Origin: Streptomyces caniferus
GTDB lineage: Bacteria > Actinomycetota > Actinomycetes > Streptomycetales > Streptomycetaceae
Assembly (NCBI RefSeq): GCF_009811555.1
Contig: NZ_BLIN01000005.1
Coordinates: 62,001-126,000 of the forward strand
Direction of reading: 5' to 3'
Length of the DNA: 64,000 nucleotides
Below the pieces are notes generated by a model. The model saw only the letters and a list, made by a program, of their open reading frames with translations, did not search any database and had not been told where the DNA came from. Below, one piece after another: positions 9,625 through 18,299 of this stretch; the stretch's first letter is position 1; each line of letters opens with the position of its first letter. The position numbers and the translations under genes were made by a program.

Positions 9625-9687
9625 AGAGAGAGCATAGAGCCATTATCGGCAACCATATAAGGTCGATTCTGTTCTACCGTTTCGTGT

Positions 9688-10446
9688 ATGGGAATACGTC
9701 CGTCCGTTACCGCCGAGCCTCCTCGCCGGGCCCCCGCACCATCAACCCCTGCGCAGCGCCCCACCCCCGCTGTGCCGGCCGCGTTCAAGGACTCCCTGTC
9801 CGTGGGCCTGGGGCTGGTGCCGCTCGGTCTCGCCTTCGGCGTGTTCGTCACACAGTCCGGCCTCGCCTGGTGGTGGGCGAGCGCCTTCGCCGCGCTCATC
9901 TACGCCGGATCCTTCGAGTTCCTGCTCGTCGGCCTGGTCGCCGCCGTCGCACCGCTGGGAACAGTTGCCCTGACGGCGCTCCTGGTCAACGTCCGGCACG
10001 TCTTCTACACCCTGTCGTTCCCCTTGCACCGCGTCAGCGGGCGTTTCGCCAAGTCCTACAGCACCTTCGCCCTCACCGACGAGGCATACGCCCTGACGAC
10101 GAGCGAGCAGGCCCGCTCCTGGCCCGGCCGCCGCATCCTCTGGCTCCAGTTGTTCATGCACCTGTACTGGGCAGGGGGCGCAACCGCCGGGGGTCTGCTC
10201 GGCTCCTTCATCCCCGACGGCGTCACCGGCCTGGACTTCGCGCTGACCGCGTTGTTCACCGTCCTGGCCCTCGACGCCCTCCGGGAGCGGCGCGGCGACC
10301 TGCCCACCCCCGTCCTCGCCCTGCTCAGCGCACTGGTCGCCCGCCTCGCCTTCCCCCACCAGATGCTCCTGGCCGCCTTCGCCCTGTTCACCGCCGCTCT
10401 CCTGGTCCGGCATTTCACCGCCCGAAAGAGGTCCCGCCGTGCCTGA
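9688..10446 (+). CDS. azlC: AzlC family branched-chain amino acid exporter, large subunit
   Basis: A 252-residue membrane protein with the AzlC signature (FKDSLSVGLGLVPLGLAFGV) and several hydrophobic segments. With the small AzlD subunit it forms a two-component exporter of valine, leucine and isoleucine (BrnF/YgaZ family). Its C-terminus overlaps the azlD start by eight bases. The divergent Lrp gene probably controls it. Placed beside ilvBN, it may drain excess branched-chain amino acids or a related product. Confidence 0.92.
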   Translation: MGIRPSVTAEPPRRAPAPSTPAQRPTPAVPAAFKDSLSVGLGLVPLGLAFGVFVTQSGLAWWWASAFAALIYAGSFEFLLVGLVAAVAPLGTVALTALLVNVRHVFYTLSFPLHRVSGRFAKSYSTFALTDEAYALTTSEQARSWPGRRILWLQLFMHLYWAGGATAGGLLGSFIPDGVTGLDFALTALFTVLALDALRERRGDLPTPVLALLSALVARLAFPHQMLLAAFALFTAALLVRHFTARKRSRRA

Positions 10447-10768
10447 CACCCCCTACCTGATCGCGGCAGTCGCCGTGTCCACTGCCGTCACCTGGGCCCT
10501 GCGCGCCCTGCCGTTCGTCGCCCTCGCCCCACTGCGCGCCAGCAGCACCGTCCGATACCTCAGCACCCGTATGCCCGTCGGCGTGATGGTGCTCCTGCTC
10601 GCCTACTGCCTGCGCGACGTCCCCGTGACCGACATCAGCGGCCTCGCCCCGCTGACAGCCCTGGCCGTCACCGTCGGGCTTCACCTGTGGCGCCGCAACG
10701 CCCTGCTGAGCATCCTCGGCGGCACCACCGTCCACGTCGTTCTCGCCAGCACCTTCCTGGGGCACTGA
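10439..10768 (+). CDS. azlD: AzlD family branched-chain amino acid exporter, small subunit
   Basis: A 109-residue protein with about four hydrophobic stretches and the typical AzlD motifs WALRALPF and YLSTRMPVGVMVLLLAYCL. It is the obligate partner of AzlC (BrnE/YgaH family). The GTG start lies inside the end of azlC, with AGAGG just upstream, so translation is coupled. A short GC hairpin lies just after the stop. Confidence 0.92.
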   Translation: MPDTPYLIAAVAVSTAVTWALRALPFVALAPLRASSTVRYLSTRMPVGVMVLLLAYCLRDVPVTDISGLAPLTALAVTVGLHLWRRNALLSILGGTTVHVVLASTFLGH

Positions 10769-10797
10769 CGTACCGGAGCCCACGGCACAGCAGGCCC

Positions 10798-10815
10798 GGG
10801 CGGCAGCCGCCGCCC
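10798..10815. terminator. Short GC hairpin between convergent genes
   Basis: GGGCGGC, AGCC loop, GCCGCCC forms a perfect 7-bp stem between the azlD stop and the STAS gene stop. It may terminate transcription from either side. Confidence 0.4.
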
Positions 10816-10846
10816 CGCGGCCATGGAGTGGCGGACAAGGTCGGCT

Positions 10847-11263
10847 CTACGCGGTGCGGGTGCTTTCCGCCCGGCCGGGCTCCTTCGTCGCGCGCTGGGC
10901 CGCGATCACGGCGAGGGCGTCCTCCGGGCTCGCGTGGACCGGGGTGGTCACACTGATCCCGGTCAGGTCGAGCAGGCGCAGCACGACATCGGACACCGCC
11001 GCCAGGTGCAGGCTCCCGTCGAGGCGCTTGGCCTCGTTGGACGCGCGGATGATGATGTTCAGCCCCGAGGAGTCCATGAACGGCACGGCCCGCAGGTCCA
11101 GCACGAGATACCGCCGGCCGTGCACGATCTGATTGGCCAGCTGGTGGTGGAGTGAGGTGCCGGTCTCACCGTCGAGATCCCCCGACACGGTCACCACTGC
11201 CACCTCGGGCTCGGTGACGTTCACTTCGACACTCAACTCGTACGACTCGGACACGGTCTCCAC
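10847..11263 (-). CDS. STAS-domain anti-sigma factor antagonist
   Basis: A 138-residue protein that is essentially one STAS domain. The phosphorylation site is in PFMDSSGLNIII, as in SpoIIAA/RsbV/BldG-type antagonists. In its unphosphorylated form such a protein binds a kinase anti-sigma factor and frees a sigma factor. No kinase or sigma gene lies next to it, so its partners are elsewhere. It begins at ATG 11263 and stands alone between azlCD and the formaldehyde dehydrogenase gene. Confidence 0.9.
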   Translation of the reverse strand: METVSESYELSVEVNVTEPEVAVVTVSGDLDGETGTSLHHQLANQIVHGRRYLVLDLRAVPFMDSSGLNIIIRASNEAKRLDGSLHLAAVSDVVLRLLDLTGISVTTPVHASPEDALAVIAAQRATKEPGRAESTRTA

Positions 11264-11444
11264 CCTTCCTTCGATCGGTGGAGCACGCGTACCCCGTCAT
11301 CCTTCCTTCAGACAATGCCGAAAGAGCGGTCCGCAGACGACACCGCGGCACCTGACCGGGGGCGCGGTGGGCGACCACGGGTTGGCCGCCCGCGTCGGCG
11401 GAGCCGCACAGTGGTGTCAGGTCCGCCGCACGGTGTCGGCAGGT

Positions 11445-12578
11445 CTACGGATGCAGGACCACCTTCGTATAGCCCTCGATGCGCTTGTCGAACTTGTCGT
11501 ACGCCGAAGGTGCCTGGTCAAGAGGCAGTTCATGCGAGACGACGAAGCTCGGCTTCGCCCGGCCCTCGATGATCATGTCGCGCAGACGGCGGTTGTAACG
11601 CTTCACGTTGCACTGCCCCGTGCCCATCCGCAGGCCCTTCTCGAAGAGCTTGCCGATCGATACGAGGAGCATGCCCTTCTTGGCCTGCTCGTCAGGGCCA
11701 CCCGGATCGGCCGGGACGTACAAGCCCGGCACGCCGAGGGCGCCGGTGGCCCGCACCGTCTCGACGAGCGAGTTCAGGACGGTCGCCGGTTCCTCGCGGG
11801 CCCCGCCGTGCGCCATGGCCTGATAGCCGACGGCGTCCACGCCCTTGTCGGTGCCGGCGCCGTTCGTCTGGTCCTTGATCTGCTGCACCGGGTCGCCCTC
11901 GGCGAAGTTGACCGGGACCGCGCCGATTTCCCGGGCCTTCTCCAGCCGCTCGGGAATCCGGTCGACGACGAAGACCTTGCTCGCCCCGCGCAGGAGAGCG
12001 GAGTAGGCGGCCATGAGCCCCACCGGCCCGCCGCCGTACACCGCGACGCTCTCGCCCGGGCGTACCTGGGCGAGTTCACAGCCGTGATAGCCGGTCGGGA
12101 AGATGTCGGCGAGCAGCATGAAGTCGCTCTCGTGCTCGTTTCCCGGTGGCAGCTTCAGGCAGTTGAAGTCGGCGTAGGGAACGCGAAGATATTCGGCCTG
12201 GCCGCCCGCCCAGGGTCCCATGGAGACATATCCGTAGGCGCCGCCCGCAAATCCCGGATTGACGGTCTGACAGAATCCGGTGTATCCCTCGAGGCAATTG
12301 GTGCAGAACCCGCAGGCGACATTGAAGGGCATGACCACACGGTCGCCCTCCTTGAGTGAGGTGACGCCCGGACCGAGTTTCTCGATGATCCCCATGTTCT
12401 CGTGACCGAAGACGATGCCCGGCTCCGCCGCCGTGCGCCCTTCGTACATGTGCAGGTCCGAGCCGCAGATCGCAGTGGAGGTGACCCTGACGACCACCTC
12501 GTTGGGGTGCTGGATGCCGGGCTTGGCGACATCCTCGATCTCCACGGAGTACGGCCCTTTGTAGACGACGGCTTTCAT
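11445..12578 (-). CDS. Glutathione-independent formaldehyde dehydrogenase-like, zinc ADH superfamily
   Basis: A 377-residue medium-chain dehydrogenase. The catalytic zinc site is in AICGSDLHMYEG and GHENMG. Four structural-zinc cysteines are in CGFCTNCLEGYTGFC. The NAD-binding Rossmann motif GGGPVGLMAAY follows. The insert GFAGGAYGYVSMGPWAGGQAEY matches the Pseudomonas FdhA type, which oxidises formaldehyde or short aldehydes with tightly bound NAD. GGGAGG nine bases before the ATG at 12578 fixes the start; a longer in-frame reading upstream lacks homology. It appears monocistronic. Confidence 0.9.
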   Translation of the reverse strand: MKAVVYKGPYSVEIEDVAKPGIQHPNEVVVRVTSTAICGSDLHMYEGRTAAEPGIVFGHENMGIIEKLGPGVTSLKEGDRVVMPFNVACGFCTNCLEGYTGFCQTVNPGFAGGAYGYVSMGPWAGGQAEYLRVPYADFNCLKLPPGNEHESDFMLLADIFPTGYHGCELAQVRPGESVAVYGGGPVGLMAAYSALLRGASKVFVVDRIPERLEKAREIGAVPVNFAEGDPVQQIKDQTNGAGTDKGVDAVGYQAMAHGGAREEPATVLNSLVETVRATGALGVPGLYVPADPGGPDEQAKKGMLLVSIGKLFEKGLRMGTGQCNVKRYNRRLRDMIIEGRAKPSFVVSHELPLDQAPSAYDKFDKRIEGYTKVVLHP

Positions 12579-12753
12579 GTGCTGCCACCTCCCGCTCTGC
12601 GGATTGCACGCAGAATTCCCCCCGTGTCGACGTGACCTATCCCTCATGATTCTCCGGTCTACCGGATGCGGCAAGCCAGTAATGTGTGAACGGATATCCA
12701 CCACTTTGGGTATCGCAATGTCGCACCGAGAAACGAAAGAGGGAGGGCGACTC

Positions 12754-12945
12754 GTGGCAGCACAGCGGCTCGGGACCCTGCTCGTCCCGGTGCTCGGCCT
12801 GTCCGGCACCTCGTACCCGCCCGGAACGACGGTTACCGTCCGCGGTCGGGGTGCGACTGTCGATGCATTCATCCACGGCGACTGGCTCCCCCTGTCGTGG
12901 TGGGAGTTCTCCGACGGCCTCCGCGAGGACATCGCCGACCGCTGA
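12754..12945 (+). CDS. Small hypothetical protein
   Basis: A 63-residue protein beginning at GTG 12754, which has GGGAGG seven bases upstream. The sequence (AAQRLGTLLVPVLG at the start, ending in REDIADR) has no signal peptide and one hydrophobic N-terminal stretch, a short basic turn and a tryptophan-rich end (WWEF). I do not recognise a family. The strong ribosome site and codon bias support it being real. It is divergent from the formaldehyde dehydrogenase gene. Confidence 0.6.
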   Translation: MAAQRLGTLLVPVLGLSGTSYPPGTTVTVRGRGATVDAFIHGDWLPLSWWEFSDGLREDIADR

Positions 12946-13086
12946 CCCGCGCCCGCCCTGTGCGGAACGAGGCCGGCCGCAGCACACGGGCCCGACCACC
13001 CTGGCCGCCTCAGCGCGTCCGGGCCCCTGCGCCCGGAGTAGCACCGCCCGTCATTTATTTCGGACAAAACGGGGCAAGCTACTGGT

Positions 13087-13317
13087 ATGGGCTCTCAATA
13101 TTCCGATCAGGATCCACGCCGCTCGCCCGGTATCGCCCCTGGAGTCGGGGTACCGCCCGGGGAGACCCCGCCGGGCGAGGGCAGCACCGGCGCGGAGACC
13201 GGTCCCCGCGACAACCAGACCAGGGGCTGGGCCAAAGGCCCCGTCATCATCCTCGCCATCATCGTCGTGCTCTGCGCCGCGTTCTTCATCGCCTACGCCG
13301 TGATGGTGGCGGTGTGA
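13087..13317 (+). CDS. DUF6480-type small membrane protein
   Basis: A 76-residue protein with a proline/glycine-rich N-terminal half (PGVGVPPGETPPGEGST) and one C-terminal transmembrane helix (VIILAIIVVLCAAFFIAYAVMVAV). This matches the layout of the Streptomyces DUF6480 family, whose function is unknown. It would be anchored with the acidic, proline-rich part on one side of the membrane. Confidence 0.75.
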   Translation: MGSQYSDQDPRRSPGIAPGVGVPPGETPPGEGSTGAETGPRDNQTRGWAKGPVIILAIIVVLCAAFFIAYAVMVAV

Positions 13318-13408
13318 GCGCCGGTGGGCGCCCGAGCGTCGACGACCGGCGCGCCGACGGCTGAACCGCCCGGCTGAAGGACGGCCCGCCCGGACACCGG
13401 CGGCCGGC

Positions 13409-14179
13409 TCACCTGGCGGTGCGGTAGTGGTAACCGCACACCTCGATGAAGCCCGCTCGCTCGTACAGCCGGAGGGCAGGGACGTTGTCGCGTTCCACCT
13501 GGAGATACATGCGGTCGGCTCCGTGTACGCCGGCCCAATCGGCCAGGGCCGCGAGTACGCTGTGCGCCGCACCCCTCCCACGCGCCTCGGGAAGCGTGGC
13601 CATACCGAACACTCCCGCCCAGCCGGCATCGGCGACCGCGCGGCCCACCGCGACCACGTCGTCCCCTGACATCGCGCGGGCGTAGACGCTGGGCCGCTCC
13701 ACGCGATCGAGCATGCCCCACTGGGCGGACGCGTCCCCGTCCCGGTCATGCACGGCGCGCCAGAGGCCGAACCATGCGCGTGTCGGACGGTCGTCCCAGC
13801 GAACCCGCAGCGGCCCTGTCGGCTCCCGCTCCAGAACACGGGCGGTGGTTGCCACCCGCAACGACATCGGGCTCCGGCGGCGATAGCCACGCCCCGCCAA
13901 AAGCCTGTCGAGATGCTCCGGACACGCCCCGGGACTGATCTGGAACCGCGTGACCGCGCCCTGACCGGCGTAGAACTCCTCCGCCGCCACGACCCTGCGC
14001 AGCAAGGCGTCCGGCCCGGCCTCACCATGCGGCAGCACCGTCCCCGCCCACCAGGAACAGCCGGGAGCATGGCGCAGCCGCCACCCTCCCGCATCCTTGA
14101 CCCGCTCGGCCGGAAGGGCCCTGGCCGCTCTCTCCTGCAGCCCTCTCACCATTTCCGCGCTGCCGATGGCGGACGGCAC
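13409..14179 (-). CDS. GNAT family N-acetyltransferase
   Basis: A 256-residue protein. The C-terminal half is a GNAT domain with the acetyl-CoA loop LPEARGRGAAHSVL followed by LYLQVERDN-type strand and LRLYERAGF. The N-terminal half is a degenerate GNAT-like extension seen in many actinobacterial members. I set the start at GTG 14179 because GGAAGGGGG lies eight bases upstream. A longer reading to 14311 is non-homologous in character. The substrate is unknown. The gene is divergent from the chitinase. Confidence 0.85.
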   Translation of the reverse strand: MPSAIGSAEMVRGLQERAARALPAERVKDAGGWRLRHAPGCSWWAGTVLPHGEAGPDALLRRVVAAEEFYAGQGAVTRFQISPGACPEHLDRLLAGRGYRRRSPMSLRVATTARVLEREPTGPLRVRWDDRPTRAWFGLWRAVHDRDGDASAQWGMLDRVERPSVYARAMSGDDVVAVGRAVADAGWAGVFGMATLPEARGRGAAHSVLAALADWAGVHGADRMYLQVERDNVPALRLYERAGFIEVCGYHYRTAR

Positions 14180-14422
14180 CGAGACCCACCCCCTTCCGGA
14201 ACGGCAACACCGGCCTCCTGTAACAGATCCTGCCGCACCAAGAACCAGCAAGGGAACACGCCGCCCAGCGGATCCCACGGGGGTGGACGACACCGCATCG
14301 CCGAGGCGCACCTGGCCCGGGGCGCGGGCGTCAGGTTCGGGTCCCGGGTCTGCGACAGGCCCAGCCCCAGGCGCAAGCCGCGATGACCGTCACCACCGTC
14401 ATCACCTCACAGCGAGTTGAGT

Positions 14423-14438
14423 ACTGGTCCAGTCCAAA
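14423..14438. promoter_or_regulatory. DasR-type (dre) operator, site 1
   Basis: ACTGGTCCAGTCCAAA matches 12 of 16 bases of the DasR consensus ACTGGTCTAGACCAGT. It lies just upstream of a TTGACG -35 element at 14442-14447. DasR is the GntR repressor that links chitin/N-acetylglucosamine use to development and antibiotics. Confidence 0.65.
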
Positions 14439-14441
14439 GCA

Positions 14442-14471
14442 TTGACGCACCCCTGGTGCGCGGCCACCCTA
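14442..14471 (+). promoter_or_regulatory. Predicted chitinase promoter
   Basis: TTGACG at 14442-14447 is followed about 18-19 bases later by a weak -10 (around CCCTAT). It lies between the two dre sites, so DasR bound to either could block it. This places the transcription start downstream of any start codon proposed before 14480. Confidence 0.5.
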
Positions 14472-14477
14472 TGGGCA

Positions 14478-14493
14478 ATTGGTCTGGACCAAC
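14478..14493. promoter_or_regulatory. DasR-type (dre) operator, site 2
   Basis: ATTGGTCTGGACCAAC matches 12 of 16 dre consensus bases, and its core TGGTCTGGACCA is a near-perfect dyad. It would overlap the transcription start of the chitinase. Paired sites like these are typical of Streptomyces chitinase promoters. Confidence 0.7.
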
Positions 14494-14524
14494 TCCCACA
14501 CAACTCCGCTTCGCGGGAGGGCAT

Positions 14525-15745
14525 GTGTCACCTCGTCACGTCAGAACATTCGCCGCCGTCGTCACGGCGGCCTGCCTCGGGCTCGCCGCGGCCGGTACGG
14601 CTCTCGCCGGCGACGACGGCAAGGGCGCCGCGGCCCCGCAGTCCCTGGGCAGCAACTGGTACGCCGCGGCGCCGTATCTCATGCCGCTCGACAACAACCC
14701 GCCGGACGCCTCGGCGGTGATGGACGCCACCGGCCTGAAGGCCTTCCAGCTCGCCTTCGTCCTGGCGCCGAACGGCGGTGGCTGTGCGCCGACTTGGGAC
14801 GGCACCAGCCCGGTGGGCTCGGACACCGCGGTGGCCGGCGTGATAGCCGCGATCCGCGCCAAGGGCGGAGATGTCTCCGCCTCCGTCGGCGGGTACGGCG
14901 GCACCAAGCTCGGACAGACCTGCGCCACCCCCGAGGCGACAGCCGCCGCGTACCAGCAGGTCGTCGACAAGTACGGCCTCAAGGCACTCGACTTCGACCT
15001 GGAGGAACCGGAGTACGAGAACGCCGCCGCCATCCACAACGAAATCGGGGCCGCCAAGATCCTCCAGCAGAAGAACCCCGGTATCTACCTCTCCATCACC
15101 ACGGCCGGCACCGCCGACGGCACCGGCTGGTTCGGCAAGCAGATGCTCGACGAGGCCAAGTCCCAGTCCTTCACCCCGGACAACTTCTCCATCATGCCCT
15201 TCGACGGCGGCTTCAACGGTGCGGCTTCCCAGACCGCCGCGCTCACCAAGTTCAACTCCCTGCTGCGGTCCACCTTCGGCTGGGACGAGGCCACCGCGTA
15301 CGCCCACGAGGGCATCTCGCAGATGAACGGCCGCAGCGACACCGGTGAGTACTTCACCCAGACCGACTTCCAGACGGTGCTGGACTTCGCGACCGCCCAC
15401 CACATGGCGCGCTTCACGAACTGGTCCGTCAACCGGGACCGGCAGTGTTCCCCGCCGGACAACAACGGCCGGACGTCCGGCACCTGCAGCAGCGTTCCGC
15501 AGAGCGCCTACGACTTCACCAAGTACTCGGTGAAGTTCGCCGGGGCCACCCCACCCACCACTCCCCCCACCACTCCGCCCGGCAACGGCGGCTGCACGGC
15601 GGCCGCCTACAGCGCCGGCACCGTCTATGTGGGCGGCGACACGGCCTCGTACAACGGTCATACCTGGAGGGCCAAGTGGTGGACACAGGGCGAGACGCCC
15701 TCCACCGGCGGCTCGGGCGTCTGGCAGGACCTCGGCGCCTGCTGA
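14525..15745 (+). CDS. Secreted GH18 chitinase with C-terminal chitin-binding domain
   Basis: About 406 residues. A signal peptide (basic start, hydrophobic core, cleavage after GTALA) leads to a family 18 catalytic domain whose active-site motif is LDFDLEEPE, a DxDxE with the acid/base glutamate. A PTTPPTTPPGN linker joins a ~45-residue CBM5/12 domain with the aromatic motif YNGHTWRAKWWTQGETP. It hydrolyses chitin outside the cell. I place the start at GTG 14525 because the promoter and second dre site lie at 14442-14493, which rules out earlier starts. GGGAGGG lies three to four bases before it, a short spacing. A related lipoprotein is encoded at 39510-40589. Confidence 0.9.
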   Translation: MSPRHVRTFAAVVTAACLGLAAAGTALAGDDGKGAAAPQSLGSNWYAAAPYLMPLDNNPPDASAVMDATGLKAFQLAFVLAPNGGGCAPTWDGTSPVGSDTAVAGVIAAIRAKGGDVSASVGGYGGTKLGQTCATPEATAAAYQQVVDKYGLKALDFDLEEPEYENAAAIHNEIGAAKILQQKNPGIYLSITTAGTADGTGWFGKQMLDEAKSQSFTPDNFSIMPFDGGFNGAASQTAALTKFNSLLRSTFGWDEATAYAHEGISQMNGRSDTGEYFTQTDFQTVLDFATAHHMARFTNWSVNRDRQCSPPDNNGRTSGTCSSVPQSAYDFTKYSVKFAGATPPTTPPTTPPGNGGCTAAAYSAGTVYVGGDTASYNGHTWRAKWWTQGETPSTGGSGVWQDLGAC

Positions 15746-16087
15746 CCCCGGAGGGGAGCAGCGTTCCGGCCGGCCGCTTCTCCCCTCACGCCCGCCGCCC
15801 CGAAGCTCTCCCGGCACTCGCCACTGCCGACACCGACACCATGACCGGCACGGCGCCCGCACCCGCCAACGTGTACACCAGTTGCCAGGTGTCAAATGCC
15901 TCGAAAGGCATCACAAAGCATCTCCATTGGTGAAATTGTTGTTTCTTCTGTGTTGAACATCTGTCAAAAGGCGTCAACTCCTGGCACGCTCCCCTCGATT
16001 CACTCCTTCTGCTCCACCGGGCAGCCCCCTCGGCTGCCCGGCCGCTTCTTGGGCCGCACATCCGCGGCCCTCACAAGGGAGACCGAG
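15746..16087. other. Intergenic, protease upstream region
   Basis: No gene supported. AT-richer than its surroundings (around 15890-15990) and probably contains the protease promoter. A small perfect hairpin ATGCCT-CGAA-AGGCAT lies at 15896-15911. Reading frames here extend the protease upstream only as non-homologous sequence. Confidence 0.5.
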
Positions 16088-17707
16088 TTGAGACGGATCT
16101 CGTCCACCCCCCGCAAGAACACCCTGCGCGCTGCCGCCCTGGTCGCCTCCGCCGCCATGGTGGCCGTCGGCGTCCAGGCCGGTTCGGCCAGCGCACAGCC
16201 GGACCGTACGACCGGTGCCTCGGCGGTCCAGCTCTCCAGCGCGCAGCGGGCATCCGCGCTCGTGGAAGCGCAGCACACCGCCTCCGCCACCGCCGCGAAG
16301 ATCGGCCTCGGCGCGCAGGAGAAGCTCGTCGTGCGGGACGTCGTCAAGGACGCGGACGGCACGGTCCACACCCGGTACGAGCGCACCTACGAGGGACTTC
16401 CGGTCCTGGGCGGCGACCTGGTGGTGCACGAGGCCGCGAACGGCACCCACAGCGTCACCAAGGCGACCGACGCCCCCATATCCGTGGCCGGCACGTCTGC
16501 CGCGCTCGCCCCCTCCGCCGCGAAGAAGAGTGCGCTCAGCGCCGCCGCCGCGAAGAAGAACACCGGGACCAGCGCCTCCGCCGCGCCGCGCAAGGTGATC
16601 TGGGCCGCTACGGGCAAGCCGGTGCTCGCGTACGAAACCGTCGTCACCGGCGTCCAGAAGGACGGCACGCCCAGCGAGCTGCACGTCGTCACCGACGCGG
16701 CCACCGGCCGGAAGCTGTTCCAGAACGAGGCCATCGAGACCGGCACCGGTACCAGCACCTACAGCGGCAAGGTCGCGCTCACCACCACCAAGAGCGGATC
16801 GACCTACCGGCTCACCGACGGTGCCCGCGGCGGCCACAAGACCTACGACCTCAAGCAGAACACGTCGGGCACCGGCACGCTCTTCACCGACGCGAACGAC
16901 GTATGGGGCGGCGGGCGTCAGACCGCCGGTGTCGACGCCCACTACGGGGCGGCCGTCACCTGGGACTTCTACAAGAACACCTTCGGCCGCAACGGCATCC
17001 GTGGCGACGGCAAGGGCGCCTACTCCCGCGTCCACTACGGCAGCAACTACGTCAACGCCTTCTGGGACGACGACTGCTTCTGCATGACCTACGGCGACGG
17101 CGAGGGGAACGCCCACCCGCTCACCTCCCTCGACGTGGCCGCCCACGAGATGAGCCACGGCGTCACCGCCGCCACTGCCGGACTCAACTACAGCGGCGAG
17201 TCCGGCGGCCTCAACGAGGCCACGTCCGACATCTTCGGCACGTCGGCCGAGTTCTACGCCAAGAACACCTCGGACCCGGGCGACTACCTCATCGGCGAGA
17301 AGATCGACATCAACGGCGACGGCACCCCGCTGCGCTACATGGACAAGCCGTCGAAGGACGGGGCCTCGGCCGACTACTGGTCCAGTGGCGTCGGCAACAA
17401 GGACGTGCACTACTCGTCCGGTGTCGCCAACCACTTCTTCTACCTGCTGTCCGAGGGCAGCGGCGCCAAGACCATCAACGGCGTCCGCTACAACAGCCCC
17501 ACCTCGGACGGCTCCAAGGTCACCGGGATCGGCCGGGCCAAGGCCGAGAAGATCTGGTACAAGGCCCTCACCACGTACATGACCTCCACCACCAACTACA
17601 AGGCCGCGCGCGCCGCGACCCTGAAGGCGGCGGGCGCCCTGTACGGCACCACCAGTGCCGAATACAAGGCGGTTGGCGCCGCATGGACGGGCGTCAACGT
17701 GAAGTAG
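16088..17707 (+). CDS. Secreted M4 (thermolysin) family neutral metalloprotease
   Basis: A 539-residue preproprotein. A signal peptide ends at GSASA, then an FTP/PepSY propeptide (RYERTYEGLPVLGGDLVVHE), then the M4 catalytic domain. The zinc ligands are in AAHEMSHGV (HExxH) and the downstream glutamate of GGLNEATSD. The C-terminal helical domain carries the proton-donor histidine region (DVHYSSGVANHFFYLL). It is a zinc endopeptidase secreted and matured by propeptide removal. The start is TTG 16088 with GGGAG seven bases upstream, immediately before the signal peptide. A strong terminator follows the stop. Confidence 0.93.
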   Translation: MRRISSTPRKNTLRAAALVASAAMVAVGVQAGSASAQPDRTTGASAVQLSSAQRASALVEAQHTASATAAKIGLGAQEKLVVRDVVKDADGTVHTRYERTYEGLPVLGGDLVVHEAANGTHSVTKATDAPISVAGTSAALAPSAAKKSALSAAAAKKNTGTSASAAPRKVIWAATGKPVLAYETVVTGVQKDGTPSELHVVTDAATGRKLFQNEAIETGTGTSTYSGKVALTTTKSGSTYRLTDGARGGHKTYDLKQNTSGTGTLFTDANDVWGGGRQTAGVDAHYGAAVTWDFYKNTFGRNGIRGDGKGAYSRVHYGSNYVNAFWDDDCFCMTYGDGEGNAHPLTSLDVAAHEMSHGVTAATAGLNYSGESGGLNEATSDIFGTSAEFYAKNTSDPGDYLIGEKIDINGDGTPLRYMDKPSKDGASADYWSSGVGNKDVHYSSGVANHFFYLLSEGSGAKTINGVRYNSPTSDGSKVTGIGRAKAEKIWYKALTTYMTSTTNYKAARAATLKAAGALYGTTSAEYKAVGAAWTGVNVK

Positions 17708-17720
17708 GCGCTCTTCGGGT

Positions 17721-17752
17721 ACGGCGTCCCGGCCCCGGTGCCGGGACGCCGT
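17721..17752 (+). terminator. Terminator after the M4 protease gene
   Basis: ACGGCGTCCCGGC and GCCGGGACGCCGT form a perfect 13-bp stem with a 6-base loop, 13 bases after the stop codon. No U-run follows, as is usual in Streptomyces. Confidence 0.8.
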
Positions 17753-17822
17753 CCTGCGCGGCGGTCGCCGACCCCGGGCTGATGCACCGACTCCTCGTAC
17801 CGTTGCCTACCATGGGGGCGTG

Positions 17823-18215
17823 ATGCCCCGCCGCCCGTACGTACCGACGCCGCCCGCCCGGCGCTGTCGTGCGCTCTTCGTACTCGCGCTGCTGGCGGGC
17901 CTGCTGGGCATGCACGCCCTCAGCCCCGTCATCACCTCGGCTCCCGTCCCGCACGAACACCGGATGACGGTGGCGGCCACTGCTCACGCGCACTGTCACT
18001 GCGGCGGCGACTGCGGCAAGGGCGGACACGTCCATCACGCCGACACCACCTGCGCGTCCGGCGCCCTCGAAGGGGCTCCGACGCCCCCTGCCCTGGCCCC
18101 TTCTCCCCTCCGCCCCGCTGAGCCCGGGGCCGTGGCGGGCGCCGGCGGGCCGAAGCGCCGGGACGGCGGGCGCGCTCCTCCCTCTCTGGCCGAACTCCAA
18201 CTCCTGCGGATCTAG
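17823..18215 (+). CDS. DUF6153-type secreted/membrane protein
   Basis: A 130-residue protein with an N-terminal signal anchor (LFVLALLAGLLGMHALSPV) and a histidine/cysteine-rich centre (PHEHR, HAHCHCGGDCGKGGHVHH). The composition suggests metal binding. The family is known in actinobacteria, usually beside DUF305 genes as here (84 bases apart, same strand), and has no proven function. GGGGG lies four bases before the ATG at 17823. A GTG one codon earlier is possible. Confidence 0.75.
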   Translation: MPRRPYVPTPPARRCRALFVLALLAGLLGMHALSPVITSAPVPHEHRMTVAATAHAHCHCGGDCGKGGHVHHADTTCASGALEGAPTPPALAPSPLRPAEPGAVAGAGGPKRRDGGRAPPSLAELQLLRI

Positions 18216-18299
18216 GAACACCCTGACGGCGCTCGTGCCCCTCCGGGGCGGCGTCGCCATCCGGCATGTTCCGATTCCGCACTTTTCAGGAGTTCACCC

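Noticed and set aside
11337-11438. Long-range inverted repeat in the STAS-formaldehyde dehydrogenase gap
   Set aside because: Arms of about 20 bases pair only in short blocks with several gaps and a 60-base loop, so it is not distinguishable from chance in GC-rich DNA.
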